This document shows, one piece after another, positions 44,943 through 55,030 of a DNA stretch of 64,000 nucleotides. Source of the DNA: Arcticibacter svalbardensis MN12-7 (GTDB lineage: Bacteria > Bacteroidota > Bacteroidia > Sphingobacteriales > Sphingobacteriaceae); assembly GCF_000403135.1 (NCBI RefSeq), contig NZ_AQPN01000090.1, positions 47,041-111,040 of the forward strand, in the 5' to 3' direction. Every line of letters begins with the position of its first letter. Positions within the stretch are counted from its first letter, which is position 1. Position numbers and translations under genes: made by a program. Below the pieces are notes generated by a model that was given only the letters and a program-made list of their open reading frames with translations, was not told where the DNA came from and made no database searches.

Positions 44943-45827
44943 TCATCGCATCCATACTAAAAATCCAAAATAGATTACCATACAAACTGAGCTGATAAAG
45001 ACCATTCGCATTGCATTTTTGAAACTGGCATGCCTGGTATTTTGCATTGTTTTGCAAAACCACCAGGTAAAAAAGGTAAAGATGGGTGATATGCAGATTA
45101 AAAAGAGATAGAAATTAGTTAATGTGCCACTTGATTTCCAATAAAAGAAGGTCAGGATAAGGCCAATAACAAACAATGCACCGGAAAAGATAAAAGAGCC
45201 TTTATAGCCCAAAAGTAAGCTCAGTGTATGGTCTCCCCGCTTACTATCTTCCTCGTATTGGTAAATCTGGGTGAGCGGATAAGATGCACCGATCAGGCAT
45301 GAACAAATAGCTCCTGCAATGATATCATGGCTCCTCCAACCGGTAAAAGGACTAATATTTACAAGTGCGAAGTAGGTGCTCCAATAAAAAAACACTCCCT
45401 GAAAAAAGAAGACCACTAAAAAACTTATTAATGGATACTTTTTTAATCGAATGGACGGATGGCTGTACATCTTTGAAATTACGCCATAAATAAGAACAGC
45501 AAATGCAAACCACCAGCTGATAAGAAATGACAATACAAAGGCTGCAATTTCGAGCAGCAAAGAAAAATAATACAGGCTGAGATCTACTTCTGGTGGCTTT
45601 TCTAATAGTGCTATACTTTTCTCATCCTTATCAAAATAGCTATTATACCCATTGCTAGCAGGAAAGGCAAGAAAGTGCCAAATAAAAAAAATCAGGAAAG
45701 CTTCGCCAATATGAAAAGCGGGAGTTTGACTTAAAGCAAATAAAAATACAGGAAACAAAAAAAAGGAGAACACCAGACGAAGATGTGCAAGGGCAGAACG
45801 GCTTGGTATGAGTTGTTTTGTATCCAT
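44943..45827 (-). CDS. UbiA family prenyltransferase
   Basis: A 294-residue integral membrane protein with eight or nine helices. The first Asp-rich motif is seen at NSYFDKDEKS and the second at YEEDSKRGDHTLS, as in UbiA-type prenyltransferases that transfer isoprenyl groups to aromatic acceptors or sugars. The acceptor is not evident; no menaquinone or haem genes are adjacent. It is a single gene about 65 bp downstream, on the same strand, of nothing close. Confidence 0.85.
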   Translation of the reverse strand: MDTKQLIPSRSALAHLRLVFSFFLFPVFLFALSQTPAFHIGEAFLIFFIWHFLAFPASNGYNSYFDKDEKSIALLEKPPEVDLSLYYFSLLLEIAAFVLSFLISWWFAFAVLIYGVISKMYSHPSIRLKKYPLISFLVVFFFQGVFFYWSTYFALVNISPFTGWRSHDIIAGAICSCLIGASYPLTQIYQYEEDSKRGDHTLSLLLGYKGSFIFSGALFVIGLILTFFYWKSSGTLTNFYLFLICISPIFTFFTWWFCKTMQNTRHASFKNAMRMVFISSVCMVIYFGFLVWMR

Positions 45828-46223
45828 ACGAATAAATGGTACACTAAAATAATAATTAACAAATGATTATGCACTAGCTAATCACTATTAGAATTGCAAG
45901 AATAACTAAGTAAATTCACATAGATTGCGTATTTATACTATCATTAGAGAGTAGTTATAACGTTAGAATTGCTATAATTTCAATCAATCACTTTTTATTG
46001 ATCAAACTCGTTTCATGAAAAATAATTATCCCTTTGTTTGTTCATTTTCGATTTGCTTTCATACTTTTGATACCTAAGTATATGGTAGCAGATTTACATT
46101 ATAAACCGAAAAGAAAGGCTGAAGAAAGTAGCTCTAATGAATCCGTATATAAATCGTTTTTCGGTATGAAAGTTCCTGTGAACCCATCAGAAATAACAAT
46201 AAACCCCTTTAATTTAAATTCTA
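45828..46223. other. Intergenic region, no gene called
   Basis: About 400 bp between the UbiA gene and pyrE. A 72-codon plus-strand frame at 46034-46252 overlaps the pyrE promoter and start in another frame and has no recognisable features, so it is not called. The rest is AT-rich with nothing clear. Confidence 0.45.
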
Positions 46224-46231
46224 TACCTTTG
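46224..46231 (+). promoter_or_regulatory. Promoter -7 box of pyrE, very close to the start codon
   Basis: TACCTTTG matches TAnnTTTG and ends only 4 bp before the pyrE ATG. Transcription normally begins about 7 nt after this box, which would put the 5' end of the mRNA at or just inside the start codon. Confidence 0.5.
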
Positions 46232-46235
46232 TACC

Positions 46236-46895
46236 ATGATCAACAAAAGTGAGATTGAGCAGAAAGTTGCTGAATTCTTGTTACAAATAAAAGCTATTAA
46301 ATTACAACCGACCAAACCCTTTACCTGGGCTTCCGGGTTAAAATCGCCTATATATTGTGACAACCGTATCACGCTTTCATATCCATCCATTAGAACCTAT
46401 ATTAGGCAGAACCTTGCTGCTTTAATCCAGGAGGACTACGGATCTGTAGGAGTAGTTTGTGGTGTTGCAACCGCAGGCATACCGCAGGGTGTATTAGTTG
46501 CCCAGGAATTAGGATTACCTTTTGCCTATGTTCGGTCAGCAGCTAAAGAACACGGAACGGGAAGTTTAATAGAAGGTGAAATACATGAGGGACAACGTGT
46601 AGTTGTGGTGGAAGATCTGATCTCAACAGGTAAAAGCAGTTTACATGCTGTGGAAGCGTTACGCGCTGCGGGTTGTGATGTAGCTGGCATGGTTGCCATC
46701 TTTAGTTACGGTTTGACTGAAGCAACAGAAAACTTTAAAAACGCTAAATGTAGATTCTCTACTTTATCTAATTATAATGCACTGATAGAATATGCTTCTG
46801 AACATACCTATATCAGCAAGGAAGATGTTGAACTTTTAAGAAAGTGGAAGACTAATCCAAATGATTGGAGCGGTTCCATTTCTGAATCATTATAA
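46236..46895 (+). CDS. pyrE: Orotate phosphoribosyltransferase
   Basis: A 219-residue enzyme that joins orotate and PRPP to orotidine-5'-phosphate in pyrimidine synthesis. Motifs: FTWASGLKSPIYCDNR, VAYVRS-type FAYVRSAAKEHG, and the PRPP loop VVVVEDLISTGKSS. Length is normal. The SRPBCC gene follows after 9 bp, so the two share a transcript. The start fits the family alignment, which makes the nearby promoter box notable. Confidence 0.95.
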   Translation: MINKSEIEQKVAEFLLQIKAIKLQPTKPFTWASGLKSPIYCDNRITLSYPSIRTYIRQNLAALIQEDYGSVGVVCGVATAGIPQGVLVAQELGLPFAYVRSAAKEHGTGSLIEGEIHEGQRVVVVEDLISTGKSSLHAVEALRAAGCDVAGMVAIFSYGLTEATENFKNAKCRFSTLSNYNALIEYASEHTYISKEDVELLRKWKTNPNDWSGSISESL

Positions 46896-46904
46896 AAGAC
46901 GAAA

Positions 46905-47303
46905 ATGACAGTTTTTGAAAGTAAAATAAGCATCAACAAACCTGTAGCGGATGTTTTTGCTTTTCTTAAAGATTTCAATAATCATCAGCAACTGATGCCC
47001 GATTCTATTTCCGAATGGGTATCTACTACGAATGATGCTAGTTTTGCAATCAAAAATATGTCCCGGCTTTCATTGAAGATCTCTAACCGGATTCCCAATA
47101 GCAGTGTCATCATTGTTCCGGCTAGTGCAGTTCCTTTTAACATAGAAATGCGTTGGGTTGTAACCAGTCTTGGTGAGGATACCACCGAAGCTATTCTCAC
47201 TGTATCTGCCGAGCTGAATATGATGATGAAGGTGATGGCAAGCGGCCCATTAAAAAAACTTACTGATTTTCAGGTTACTGAACTTAAAAAGATATTGGGC
47301 TAG
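46905..47303 (+). CDS. SRPBCC (START-like) family protein
   Basis: A 132-residue helix-grip protein: FESKISINKPVADVFAFLKDFNNHQQLMP at the start, a central set of beta strands (VIIVPASAVPFNIEMRWVV), and a long C-terminal helix (MASGPLKKLTDFQVTELKKIL). The fold binds hydrophobic ligands or acts as a coenzyme-Q-like chaperone; the ligand is unknown. It directly follows pyrE (9 bp), a recurrent Bacteroidota pairing. Confidence 0.85.
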   Translation: MTVFESKISINKPVADVFAFLKDFNNHQQLMPDSISEWVSTTNDASFAIKNMSRLSLKISNRIPNSSVIIVPASAVPFNIEMRWVVTSLGEDTTEAILTVSAELNMMMKVMASGPLKKLTDFQVTELKKILG

Positions 47304-47488
47304 TAATTGACCACCATCCAAAGGGTTTATACTTCTTTCTTCTTAAAGGTTACCGATTTCTTCCAATAGTATAAGTATGGGTTTTGTACTTTTTCTTAGT
47401 AAAAGAGTGGCCAAATAAGCATATATTTCCGTTGTCAACTTGTTTAAAAACAGACTTTTAGTCACCTCATTTAAAATTTAACAGACAA

Positions 47489-47521
47489 TATTTCACATCG
47501 GGCGTAACTATTTCACATTGG
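47489..47521. promoter_or_regulatory. Direct repeat upstream of clpB
   Basis: TATTTCACATCGG (47489-47501) and TATTTCACATTGG (47509-47521) are 13-bp direct repeats with a 20-bp period, about 40 bp before the clpB start. This is the expected place for an activator or repressor site. It is not a CIRCE or HAIR element. Confidence 0.45.
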
Positions 47522-47561
47522 CAACTGTTTTGTTCTTAATGAATACAAAACAACAACAATA

Positions 47562-50186
47562 ATGAATTTTAACAACTATACAATTAAAGCCCAGGAAGCC
47601 GTGCAAAAAGCTTCTGAAATAGCTACTGGAAATCAGCAGCAGGCGATTGAAAATGCGCACCTGTTAAAGGGTTTGCTGTTAGTTGATGAAAACGTTGTTA
47701 ATTTCCTGCTGAAGAAACTCAACGTGAATGTCAACCGTCTGAATACCATACTGGACGCGGAAATACAAAGTTATCCTAAAGTCACTGGAAGTAATGTTTA
47801 CTTATCTGCGGACACCAATAACACTTTACAAAAGGCACAGGGTTATCTTAAAGAGTTCAAAGATGAGTTTATATCTGTTGAACATATCCTGCTGGGACTT
47901 TTAGCGAACTCCGGTAAGGTAAGTTCTATGCTGAAAGATGCTGGTGTTACAGAGAAAGATCTTAAAAAAGCGATTGTCGACCTAAGGGGCAATAATAAAG
48001 TAACCGACCAGAATGCGGAAGCTACTTTTAATGCGCTGAATAAATATGCGCGTAACCTGAATGAATATGCGGAATCGGGCAAACTGGATCCGGTAATAGG
48101 CCGTGATGATGAGATTAGAAGGGTCATTCAAATTCTTTCCCGCCGTACTAAAAACAATCCCATTTTGATAGGGGAACCTGGTGTGGGTAAAACCGCTATT
48201 GCTGAAGGAATTGCCTTTAGAATTATAAAAGGTGATGCACCCGAAAGTTTGAAATCAAAGACTGTTTATTCCCTCGATATGGGATCCCTGGTTGCAGGAG
48301 CAAAATATAAGGGGGAGTTTGAAGAACGACTTAAGGCTGTAATTAAGGAAGTGACCCAAAGTGACGGAGAGATCATCTTATTTATAGATGAGATACACAC
48401 CCTGGTAGGTGCTGGAGGTGGAGATGGGGCTATGGATGCTGCGAATATTTTGAAACCAGCATTGGCTCGTGGGGAACTGCGTGCAATTGGAGCGACTACG
48501 CTTAATGAATATCAGAAATATATTGAGAAGGATAAAGCACTGGAACGTCGTTTCCAAAAGGTGATGGTGGATGAACCGGATACTGCTGATGCTATATCTA
48601 TTTTAAGGGGATTGAAAGAGCGTTATGAGTCGCATCATAAGGTTCGGATCAGAGATGAGGCTATTATTGCGGCTGTTGAACTTTCGCAACGTTATATTTC
48701 GGATCGTTTTTTACCAGATAAGGCTATTGACCTGATGGATGAGGCGGCTTCTAAATTGCGACTGGAAATGGATTCTGTACCGGAAGCGGTGGATGAGATT
48801 GAACGCCGGATTATGCAGCTGGAGATTGAACGGGAGGCGATTAAAAGAGAGAATGATACCAAGAAGGTGCAGGAACTGAGTGAAGAGATTGCAAACCTTT
48901 CTGCTGAACGCGATTCATTAAGGGCTAGCTGGCAGGGTGAAAAAGACCTGGTAGATGGCGCCAACAACCTGGTAGAGCAGATTGAAAATTATAAGCTGGA
49001 AGCGGAACAGGCGGAGCGTGCTGGTGATTATGGTCGTGTTGCAGAGATTCGTTACGGTAAAATTAAAGAAGCTCAGGATAAGGTTGAAGTGTTAAAGGCT
49101 GAGCTTGCTGAGAAACAGGTGGACAGCAGAATGCTGAAAGAGGAAGTTACGGCTGATGATATCGCGGGTGTGGTATCGCGCTGGACAGGCATCCCGGTTA
49201 CTAAAATGGTGCAGAGCGAAAGGGTGAAATTACTTCATCTGGAAGAGGAACTGCATAAGCGTGTGGCTGGACAGGATGAAGCGATAGAAGCTATTTCGGA
49301 TGCGATACGTCGTTCCCGTGCGGGTTTACAGGATAAAAACAGACCTATTGGTTCCTTTATTTTCCTTGGAACTACGGGTGTGGGTAAAACTGAACTGGCA
49401 AAGGCTTTGGCTGAGTACCTGTTTAATGATGAATCGTCCATGGTTAGGATCGATATGAGTGAGTACCAGGAACGGCATGCCGTTTCCCGTATGATTGGTG
49501 CGCCTCCGGGATATGTGGGCTATGAAGAAGGGGGACAGCTTACTGAGGCTGTAAGAAGAAAGCCATACAGTGTGGTTTTGCTTGACGAGATTGAAAAAGC
49601 GCATCCTGATGTGTTTAACATCTTGTTGCAGGTACTGGATGATGGTCGTTTAACGGATAATAAAGGCAGGGTGGTGAACTTCAAGAACACGATCATCATC
49701 ATGACTTCCAATATAGGTTCGCACCTGATCCAGGAAAACTTCAGTTCGCTGATTGATAGCAACCGCGATGAGATTGTGGCAAAAACGAAAAATCAGTTAT
49801 TCGAATTGCTGAAACAGACTATTCGTCCTGAGTTTTTAAACAGGATTGATGAGTTGATCATGTTTACACCGCTAGACCGGAAGGAACTGAGGGCCATTGT
49901 TTCACTACAATTTAAGCATGTTCAGGATACCCTGGCAGAGATGGGAGTTACGATAGAGGCTTCTGATGAAGCGCTTGATTGGCTTTCTCAATTGGGATAT
50001 GATCCTCAGTTTGGAGCACGTCCGTTAAAAAGGGTAATTCAAAAACGGATTCTGAATGAGCTTTCCAAAGATATCCTGTCGGGTAAAGTGGATAAAGACA
50101 GTCATATTCTGCTGGATGTATTTGATCAGAAATTTGTGTTCCTGAACAAAGAGCTTTTGGAAAAGAATGAACCGGCTCAGGTATAA
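47562..50186 (+). CDS. clpB: ATP-dependent disaggregase ClpB
   Basis: An 874-residue Hsp100 protein that, with DnaK, rescues aggregated proteins. In order: Clp N-domain ([18 protein letters not shown]), NBD1 with Walker [14 protein letters not shown], the coiled-coil M domain (about 410-525) that separates ClpB from ClpA/ClpC, NBD2 with [14 protein letters not shown] and [27 protein letters not shown], and a C-terminal sensor domain. No IGF loop for ClpP binding. It is monocistronic, with a terminator 47 bp after the stop and a direct repeat before the start. Confidence 0.97.
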   Translation: MNFNNYTIKAQEAVQKASEIATGNQQQAIENAHLLKGLLLVDENVVNFLLKKLNVNVNRLNTILDAEIQSYPKVTGSNVYLSADTNNTLQKAQGYLKEFKDEFISVEHILLGLLANSGKVSSMLKDAGVTEKDLKKAIVDLRGNNKVTDQNAEATFNALNKYARNLNEYAESGKLDPVIGRDDEIRRVIQILSRRTKNNPILIGEPGVGKTAIAEGIAFRIIKGDAPESLKSKTVYSLDMGSLVAGAKYKGEFEERLKAVIKEVTQSDGEIILFIDEIHTLVGAGGGDGAMDAANILKPALARGELRAIGATTLNEYQKYIEKDKALERRFQKVMVDEPDTADAISILRGLKERYESHHKVRIRDEAIIAAVELSQRYISDRFLPDKAIDLMDEAASKLRLEMDSVPEAVDEIERRIMQLEIEREAIKRENDTKKVQELSEEIANLSAERDSLRASWQGEKDLVDGANNLVEQIENYKLEAEQAERAGDYGRVAEIRYGKIKEAQDKVEVLKAELAEKQVDSRMLKEEVTADDIAGVVSRWTGIPVTKMVQSERVKLLHLEEELHKRVAGQDEAIEAISDAIRRSRAGLQDKNRPIGSFIFLGTTGVGKTELAKALAEYLFNDESSMVRIDMSEYQERHAVSRMIGAPPGYVGYEEGGQLTEAVRRKPYSVVLLDEIEKAHPDVFNILLQVLDDGRLTDNKGRVVNFKNTIIIMTSNIGSHLIQENFSSLIDSNRDEIVAKTKNQLFELLKQTIRPEFLNRIDELIMFTPLDRKELRAIVSLQFKHVQDTLAEMGVTIEASDEALDWLSQLGYDPQFGARPLKRVIQKRILNELSKDILSGKVDKDSHILLDVFDQKFVFLNKELLEKNEPAQV

Positions 50187-50232
50187 TTAAACAAGTTTGA
50201 TATAATTAACAAGTTTAGAGTTTTAGAGTAAA

Positions 50233-50270
50233 ACAAGCTGTCCCTTTGCAGGAGACGGCTTGTTTTGTTT
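50233..50270 (+). terminator. Intrinsic terminator of clpB
   Basis: ACAAGCTGTCC pairs with GGAGACGGCTTGT (a G-T pair and a bulge) and is followed by TTTGTTTT on the plus strand. Confidence 0.7.
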
Positions 50271-50377
50271 TATGGATATATTATAGATCCTGCTTATATT
50301 GTGAATTTACTTGCTTGATTATTTTGGGATGCAGGGTGTTTGTGGATCTCTATTTACGGTATTTGTAGGTGTCTATT

Positions 50378-50869
50378 TTAAGCGATCAGGTGAAGTACCT
50401 CCCCTATTGGTTGATTGGAATCGATGAGTATTCCAGTTAGGCCTGCTCCTTCTCCTGCTTCGATATCACGTTCTCTATCGCCAATAAAATAGGATTTGGA
50501 GGCGTCAATATTAAAACGGGCCACTCCTTTTTCAAGCATGAGTGAGTTGGGTTTGCGACAAAGGCATCTGCCGTTATAATCCGGATGATGTCGGCAATAA
50601 TAAACTTCAGTAATATGAATTCCGTGTTTGGTATAGGCGGCGCGTAAAGCGTCATGCATTTCAGCTAACGTTTCTTCCGTATACCATCCTTTGGCCGTTC
50701 CGCCTTGATTCGTGATGATGATTAAAAGATATCCACGATCCTGCAGTGCTTTAAGGGGTACAAAGTTATGTTCCAAAATATGAAAGTCTTCCATCTTGCA
50801 TACGTAATCTCCCATTTCCTGATTTAAAACACCATCTCGGTCCAGAAAAACAGCCTTATTTTTTTCCAT
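50378..50869 (-). CDS. HAD-IIIA phosphatase, GmhB-type
   Basis: A 163-residue phosphatase with the HAD motifs FLDRDGVLN, ITNQGG, K-containing CRKPNSLMLEKG and FIGDRERDIEAG. The zinc-binding loop C-R-H-H...C-L-C is characteristic of D-glycero-D-manno-heptose-1,7-bisphosphate 7-phosphatase (GmhB), which serves lipopolysaccharide core or S-layer heptose synthesis. No other heptose genes are in the window, so the assignment rests on motif only. It is convergent with clpB. Confidence 0.85.
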   Translation of the reverse strand: MEKNKAVFLDRDGVLNQEMGDYVCKMEDFHILEHNFVPLKALQDRGYLLIIITNQGGTAKGWYTEETLAEMHDALRAAYTKHGIHITEVYYCRHHPDYNGRCLCRKPNSLMLEKGVARFNIDASKSYFIGDRERDIEAGEGAGLTGILIDSNQPIGEVLHLIA

Positions 50870-50966
50870 TGGGCAAAACTACAATTCCTTTTTATCTGAT
50901 TTGGGTGTTATAATCGAATTAACAGGATTAAATTAGTTTTTTTATCCTTTTTGCGATTAATCATAA

Positions 50967-50974
50967 TACTTTTG
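50967..50974 (+). promoter_or_regulatory. Promoter -7 box of the OPT transporter gene
   Basis: TACTTTTG matches TAnnTTTG and lies 29 bp before the ATG at 51004. No clear TTG is present at the normal -33 spacing. Confidence 0.5.
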
Positions 50975-51003
50975 TGGCAAAGTTAATTTTAGTAAATTAA
51001 ACC

Positions 51004-53052
51004 ATGTCAGAGATTAAACCAGAGAAAGAGTTCAAGCCTTATGTTGCTGCCGGCGAGCGGGTGGCGGAATTTACAGTCAAGTCAATCCTTTTGGGTGCCA
51101 TATTTGGTGTCATTTTTGGAGCGGCAACTGTTTATCTGGCACTGAAAGCAGGACTTACGGTGTCTGCTTCTATTCCAATTGCTGTACTTGCTATTTCGAT
51201 AGGAAGGAAGTTTTTTAAGACGACCATTCTGGAAAATAATATTATTCAGACTACCGGTTCCGCGGGTGAGTCTATTGCCGCAGGGGTCGTGTTTACCCTT
51301 CCGGGATTTCTATTTCTTTCTGCAGGCAGTAATGGAGAGGGTTTCTTTTCATACTGGCCTATTTTTATCCTGGCTGCTTTAGGTGGGATACTGGGAACAT
51401 TGATGATGATTCCGCTGCGAAAATCATTGATTGTAGATGAACATGGCACGTTGCCTTATCCGGAAGGAACGGCCTGTGCTTCGGTATTAATTGCTGGTGA
51501 AAAGGGTGGCGATTTTGCTAAAACGGCATACCAGGGTTTGGGATTTGCATTTGCTTATGCAATTCTACAGAAGGTGTTTCACGTGATTGCAGAGAGTCCG
51601 GCATGGGTAACAGAACAAAGTAATCGTTATTTCCCTTCCGCTACGGTGAATGGGGAGATCACTCCGGAATATATGGGGGTTGGATATATCATCGGTCCTA
51701 AAATTGCGGGAGTGTTGGTTGCGGGTGGTGTTTTGGCCTGGTTGGGCTTAATTCCTTTGTTAGCCACACTTGTTCCTCAGGAAACTACCGCTCTTCAGTT
51801 GATTAAATTGGGTTATTTAAAAGATCTGGCCACTCCTGGTGGTGCGGGTGCTTGGGACCCGATTACCAAGACTTTCGCTGATTATGCAGGGGCGCTTTAC
51901 AGAGCATACATCCGACAGATTGGTGCTGGTGCCGTTGCTGCCGGTGGTTTTATTACTTTGATCAAAACGATTCCAACTATTATATCTTCTTTTAAATCAA
52001 GTTTGGGTTCAATGAAAACCGGCGGTGACGTGACCGTTGTTAAAAGAACAGAAGATGATCTTTCTTTTAAGGTCGTGATATTTGGAAGTGTAGCCCTGAT
52101 CGCGCTCATGATGATTCTACCGCAGGTACCTGGTGATACTATCTTTAATAAGTTCATTATCGGGATACTGGTGATTGTTTTTGGATTTTTCTTTGTTACG
52201 GTTTCCAGCAGGATTGTTGGTCTGATCGGTTCGAGTTCGAATCCTATCTCAGGAATGACGATTGCTACATTGATGGCCACTTGTCTGGTTTTTATCAGTG
52301 TAGGCTGGACAGGCAAATTATTCGAGCCTATGGCATTGGTGGTAGGTAGTATGATCTGTATCGCTGCAGCAAACGCAGGGGCTACGTCTCAGGATCTAAA
52401 AACGGGTTATATTGTCGGTGCTACCCCCCGCTATCAGCAGCTTGCGCTGTTTATTGGGGCAATTGTATCCGCAGTAGTAATTGGACTTACTTTATCTATT
52501 CTGGATCGTCCTACTGCTGCTATGCAGGCTCAGGGCATTATGCATGCGATTGGTACGGATGCATATCCTGCACCTCAAGGAACTTTAATGGCGACTTTGA
52601 TTAAAGGCTTGTTGTCTTTTAACCTGGATTGGCAATTTGTACTGGTTGGTGTATTTCTTTCGATTACCATGGAGCTTTGTGGTGTTAAATCACTTTCTTT
52701 TGCTGTTGGTGCTTATTTACCTTTATCGACTACCTTGCCAATTTTTGCAGGTGGAGCAATCAAAGGAATCGTGGATATGAAGAACAAAAAGAAGGGTGTC
52801 GTTGAAGATGATGAGCTTGGTAAAGGAAGTTTATTTTCAACTGGATTAGTGGCTGGAGGAGCATTAATGGGTGTTATTTATGCCTTCTTTATGGCTTTTG
52901 AAACTACTTCCGTCCCTGTTGGAAAACTAAACATTGAGCCTTCTCTGGTAGGAAGTCTGGGTGAAAGTGGCTATCAATTGATGGGTTTCATCTTCTTTGT
53001 AATTATGGGTATTGCATTGTACCGCATTGGTATCTCAAAAAATAAAGAATAA
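51004..53052 (+). CDS. OPT family oligopeptide transporter
   Basis: A 682-residue integral membrane protein with about 15 hydrophobic helices. Typical OPT features: FTVKSILLGAIFGVIFGAATVYLALKAGLTVSASIPIAVLAI at the N-terminus, then TTGSAGESIAAGVVFTLPG, then YPEGTACA. The family takes up small peptides or metal chelates with protons. It is a single gene with its own promoter box and terminator. Confidence 0.92.
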   Translation: MSEIKPEKEFKPYVAAGERVAEFTVKSILLGAIFGVIFGAATVYLALKAGLTVSASIPIAVLAISIGRKFFKTTILENNIIQTTGSAGESIAAGVVFTLPGFLFLSAGSNGEGFFSYWPIFILAALGGILGTLMMIPLRKSLIVDEHGTLPYPEGTACASVLIAGEKGGDFAKTAYQGLGFAFAYAILQKVFHVIAESPAWVTEQSNRYFPSATVNGEITPEYMGVGYIIGPKIAGVLVAGGVLAWLGLIPLLATLVPQETTALQLIKLGYLKDLATPGGAGAWDPITKTFADYAGALYRAYIRQIGAGAVAAGGFITLIKTIPTIISSFKSSLGSMKTGGDVTVVKRTEDDLSFKVVIFGSVALIALMMILPQVPGDTIFNKFIIGILVIVFGFFFVTVSSRIVGLIGSSSNPISGMTIATLMATCLVFISVGWTGKLFEPMALVVGSMICIAAANAGATSQDLKTGYIVGATPRYQQLALFIGAIVSAVVIGLTLSILDRPTAAMQAQGIMHAIGTDAYPAPQGTLMATLIKGLLSFNLDWQFVLVGVFLSITMELCGVKSLSFAVGAYLPLSTTLPIFAGGAIKGIVDMKNKKKGVVEDDELGKGSLFSTGLVAGGALMGVIYAFFMAFETTSVPVGKLNIEPSLVGSLGESGYQLMGFIFFVIMGIALYRIGISKNKE

Positions 53053-53075
53053 ATTAATATAAATTAGAATTGTTA

Positions 53076-53109
53076 AAAGCCCAAGAGTTAAATCATTTGG
53101 GCTTTTTAT
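53076..53109 (+). terminator. Intrinsic terminator of the OPT transporter gene
   Basis: AAAGCCCAA pairs with TTTGGGCTTT across an 11-nt loop and is followed by TTTTTAT on the plus strand, 24 bp after the stop. Confidence 0.8.
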
Positions 53110-53247
53110 AGGCTCTTTTGTTAGCGTGTTTTCCGATTGATCATTTTGGACTTTAAAATAAAATTGCTAATTTTTGAATAATAAATCTCCTTTAAAGAGG
53201 CGATGTTCATCGTATGAATTTATAAAGTACTCTTTAAATACGATCAT

Positions 53248-53814
53248 ATGAAGAGAAACAAATTTATTGCTTCAATTTTAGCTTTCGCATCGGTGCCGCT
53301 TCTTTCTTTCTCTCCTATAAAAAACGCTTTTCAAAGGAAAGAAAAGGGTTTTAAAGTTAGTTCAAGGGAGGGAAGGATACATGGCCATATCAAGCTGAAA
53401 GGGGTGAACTCCAATGTATTGGATGTCAAAATATCTGGCACTGATACAAATGGCAATTTGGCCATATTTGAACAGACATCGCTATCTCCGGGCAGAGGAA
53501 CACCATTGCATATCCACCCTGCGCAGGACGAAATATTTTACGTTATTGACGGTTCCTATCATTTTAAGGTTGGGGAAGAGTTGTTCGATTTAACTGTTGG
53601 CGACAGTATATTTTTACCTCGAAATGTACCTCATGCATGGACACAAGTATCTGAAAAAGGGACAATGACAGTAACGCTTCAGCCGGCAGGAAAACTGGAA
53701 AGTTTTTTTCTAACGATGTCTACTCTGGATCATGAGCCAAGTATGGAAGAAGTTGCAAAAATATTTGCTGCTAATGAAATGCAGGTAGTTGGACCGCCTT
53801 TAAAAATCAATTAG
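53248..53814 (+). CDS. Exported cupin-domain protein
   Basis: A 188-residue protein with a signal-like N-terminus (KRNKFIASILAFASVPLLSFS) and one cupin barrel. Metal-binding motif 1 is HIHPAQDEIFYVIDGSYHF and motif 2 is VGDSIFLPRNVPHAWTQ. Probably a periplasmic metal-dependent enzyme or binding protein; the substrate is unknown. It is monocistronic, with no functional neighbour. Confidence 0.82.
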   Translation: MKRNKFIASILAFASVPLLSFSPIKNAFQRKEKGFKVSSREGRIHGHIKLKGVNSNVLDVKISGTDTNGNLAIFEQTSLSPGRGTPLHIHPAQDEIFYVIDGSYHFKVGEELFDLTVGDSIFLPRNVPHAWTQVSEKGTMTVTLQPAGKLESFFLTMSTLDHEPSMEEVAKIFAANEMQVVGPPLKIN

Positions 53815-54206
53815 TAGATTATACAGTAAAGTCTTCTTTGGTGAAGATCAGAATAAAATGCGGAGTTGATATTTTGTTTAATGCTAGCTTCAAAATTTAG
53901 TTTTTGGGGCTTTTATTTGAGTATTTCCTGCCATTTTTAAAGGAAAGCTTTCAGATCCGTAACTACGAGAAAACCTTAAATTTTGTACAGATCAGTGTTC
54001 ATTTCTGTTGGAATATCGCCTTAAGAAATAAAAATTAAAATTTATTTTAAAAAATTATTTGATTAATAAGCGGCTCTGTTTGATCAACAAGTCACTTTTT
54101 AACTAATTACACCTTCAAACTCTGGTAAATTGGCTTGTATTGTATGTTTAAACGCTTGATAATCAGGATTCTTTTTAGTTGATTTGTCAGCATAAACCAG
54201 ATTATA
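53815..54206. other. Intergenic region, nothing recognised
   Basis: A 392-bp AT-rich stretch between the cupin and lipoprotein genes. I see no reading frame, hairpin with T-tract or repeat of note. The lipoprotein promoter should lie near its right end. Confidence 0.4.
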
Positions 54207-54692
54207 ATGAAAAGAATAATACTATTTGGCCTCTCGGGTCTCTTTCTGCTCATGGCCTGTGAAAAAAAGACCAGTAAATCTCAAAATAGTTTTTTAGTAC
54301 GATTAAAGCAAACACAGGATACGGTTGATATTTTTCATAGCCAGATTCTAAAGGACAGGGTTATCACTAACCTGAATAAATATGTACGTGACAATGCTTT
54401 AACATTTAAAGACTGGAATTTTAAAGTCGAAAATATCATAGGAGATCAGGTTAACTTGAAAAGCACCATCCCTGGCGATTCTAGTATTTACGGGGTTAAG
54501 TTTGCGATACAAATCCCCACAGCTGAATCAAAGATAAAGACTGATGTTTCAAAGCTGAAAGTAGGTGATCTGTTTGAAATGAATGGCGATATGGCTATGG
54601 CTACTGAAGATGGCAGAGTGTCTATGAATAGTTATTTTGCTTCAGATTCTACGAACATTGTTAAGTTAATGCCAAAAGAAATAAAATTGTAG
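54207..54692 (+). CDS. Putative lipoprotein of unknown function
   Basis: A 161-residue protein with lipobox LLMAC (Cys 18) and a small, mostly beta body (WNFKVENIIGDQVNLKSTIPG, VKFAIQIPTAES, LKVGDLFEMNGDMA). The pattern resembles OB-fold-like periplasmic proteins, but no family is assigned. It faces csbD across a shared terminator. Confidence 0.7.
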   Translation: MKRIILFGLSGLFLLMACEKKTSKSQNSFLVRLKQTQDTVDIFHSQILKDRVITNLNKYVRDNALTFKDWNFKVENIIGDQVNLKSTIPGDSSIYGVKFAIQIPTAESKIKTDVSKLKVGDLFEMNGDMAMATEDGRVSMNSYFASDSTNIVKLMPKEIKL

Positions 54693-54750
54693 TAAATAAG
54701 ACTTTAACAAAATTCATAAAAGGTAAAGGTTGTAACTAAATTTTGTTAAA

Positions 54751-54786
54751 AGAGACTGCTTCATCAAGCAGTCTCTAATTTTTTAT
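54751..54786. terminator. Terminator between lipoprotein gene and csbD
   Basis: A perfect 11-bp stem (AGAGACTGCTT / AAGCAGTCTCT, loop CATC) followed by AATTTTTT on the plus strand. On the minus strand it is followed by TTTTAAC, so it may stop transcripts from both convergent genes. Confidence 0.85.
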
Positions 54787-54968
54787 AACCCTTTTAACCA
54801 AGTAACGACTTCATCGCGAGTTTTACCGGTCTTAGTTTGAAGGCGTCCGTATAACTCATCTTCTTGACCTTCCTCATATGTCAAATCGTCATCAGTCAGA
54901 TCACCATATGCTTGTTTTACTTTACCTTTCATTTCGTTCCACTTTCCTTTTAATTCTAGCTTATCCAT
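54783..54968 (-). CDS. CsbD family stress-response protein
   Basis: A 61-residue hydrophilic protein with the CsbD layout: [27 protein letters not shown] followed by an acidic stretch and a short helix. The family is induced in general stress and is predicted to be largely disordered; the molecular role is unknown. Its stop lies inside the terminator shared with the convergent lipoprotein gene. Confidence 0.9.
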   Translation of the reverse strand: MDKLELKGKWNEMKGKVKQAYGDLTDDDLTYEEGQEDELYGRLQTKTGKTRDEVVTWLKGL

Positions 54969-55030
54969 GATATTATGTTTTAATTAGATATTATAGAGTA
55001 ACAAGGAACTAAAAAATTTGTTCAAAATAT

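Noticed and set aside
46034..46252. A 72-codon plus-strand frame before pyrE
   Set aside because: It overlaps the pyrE promoter and start in another frame and resembles no known protein.
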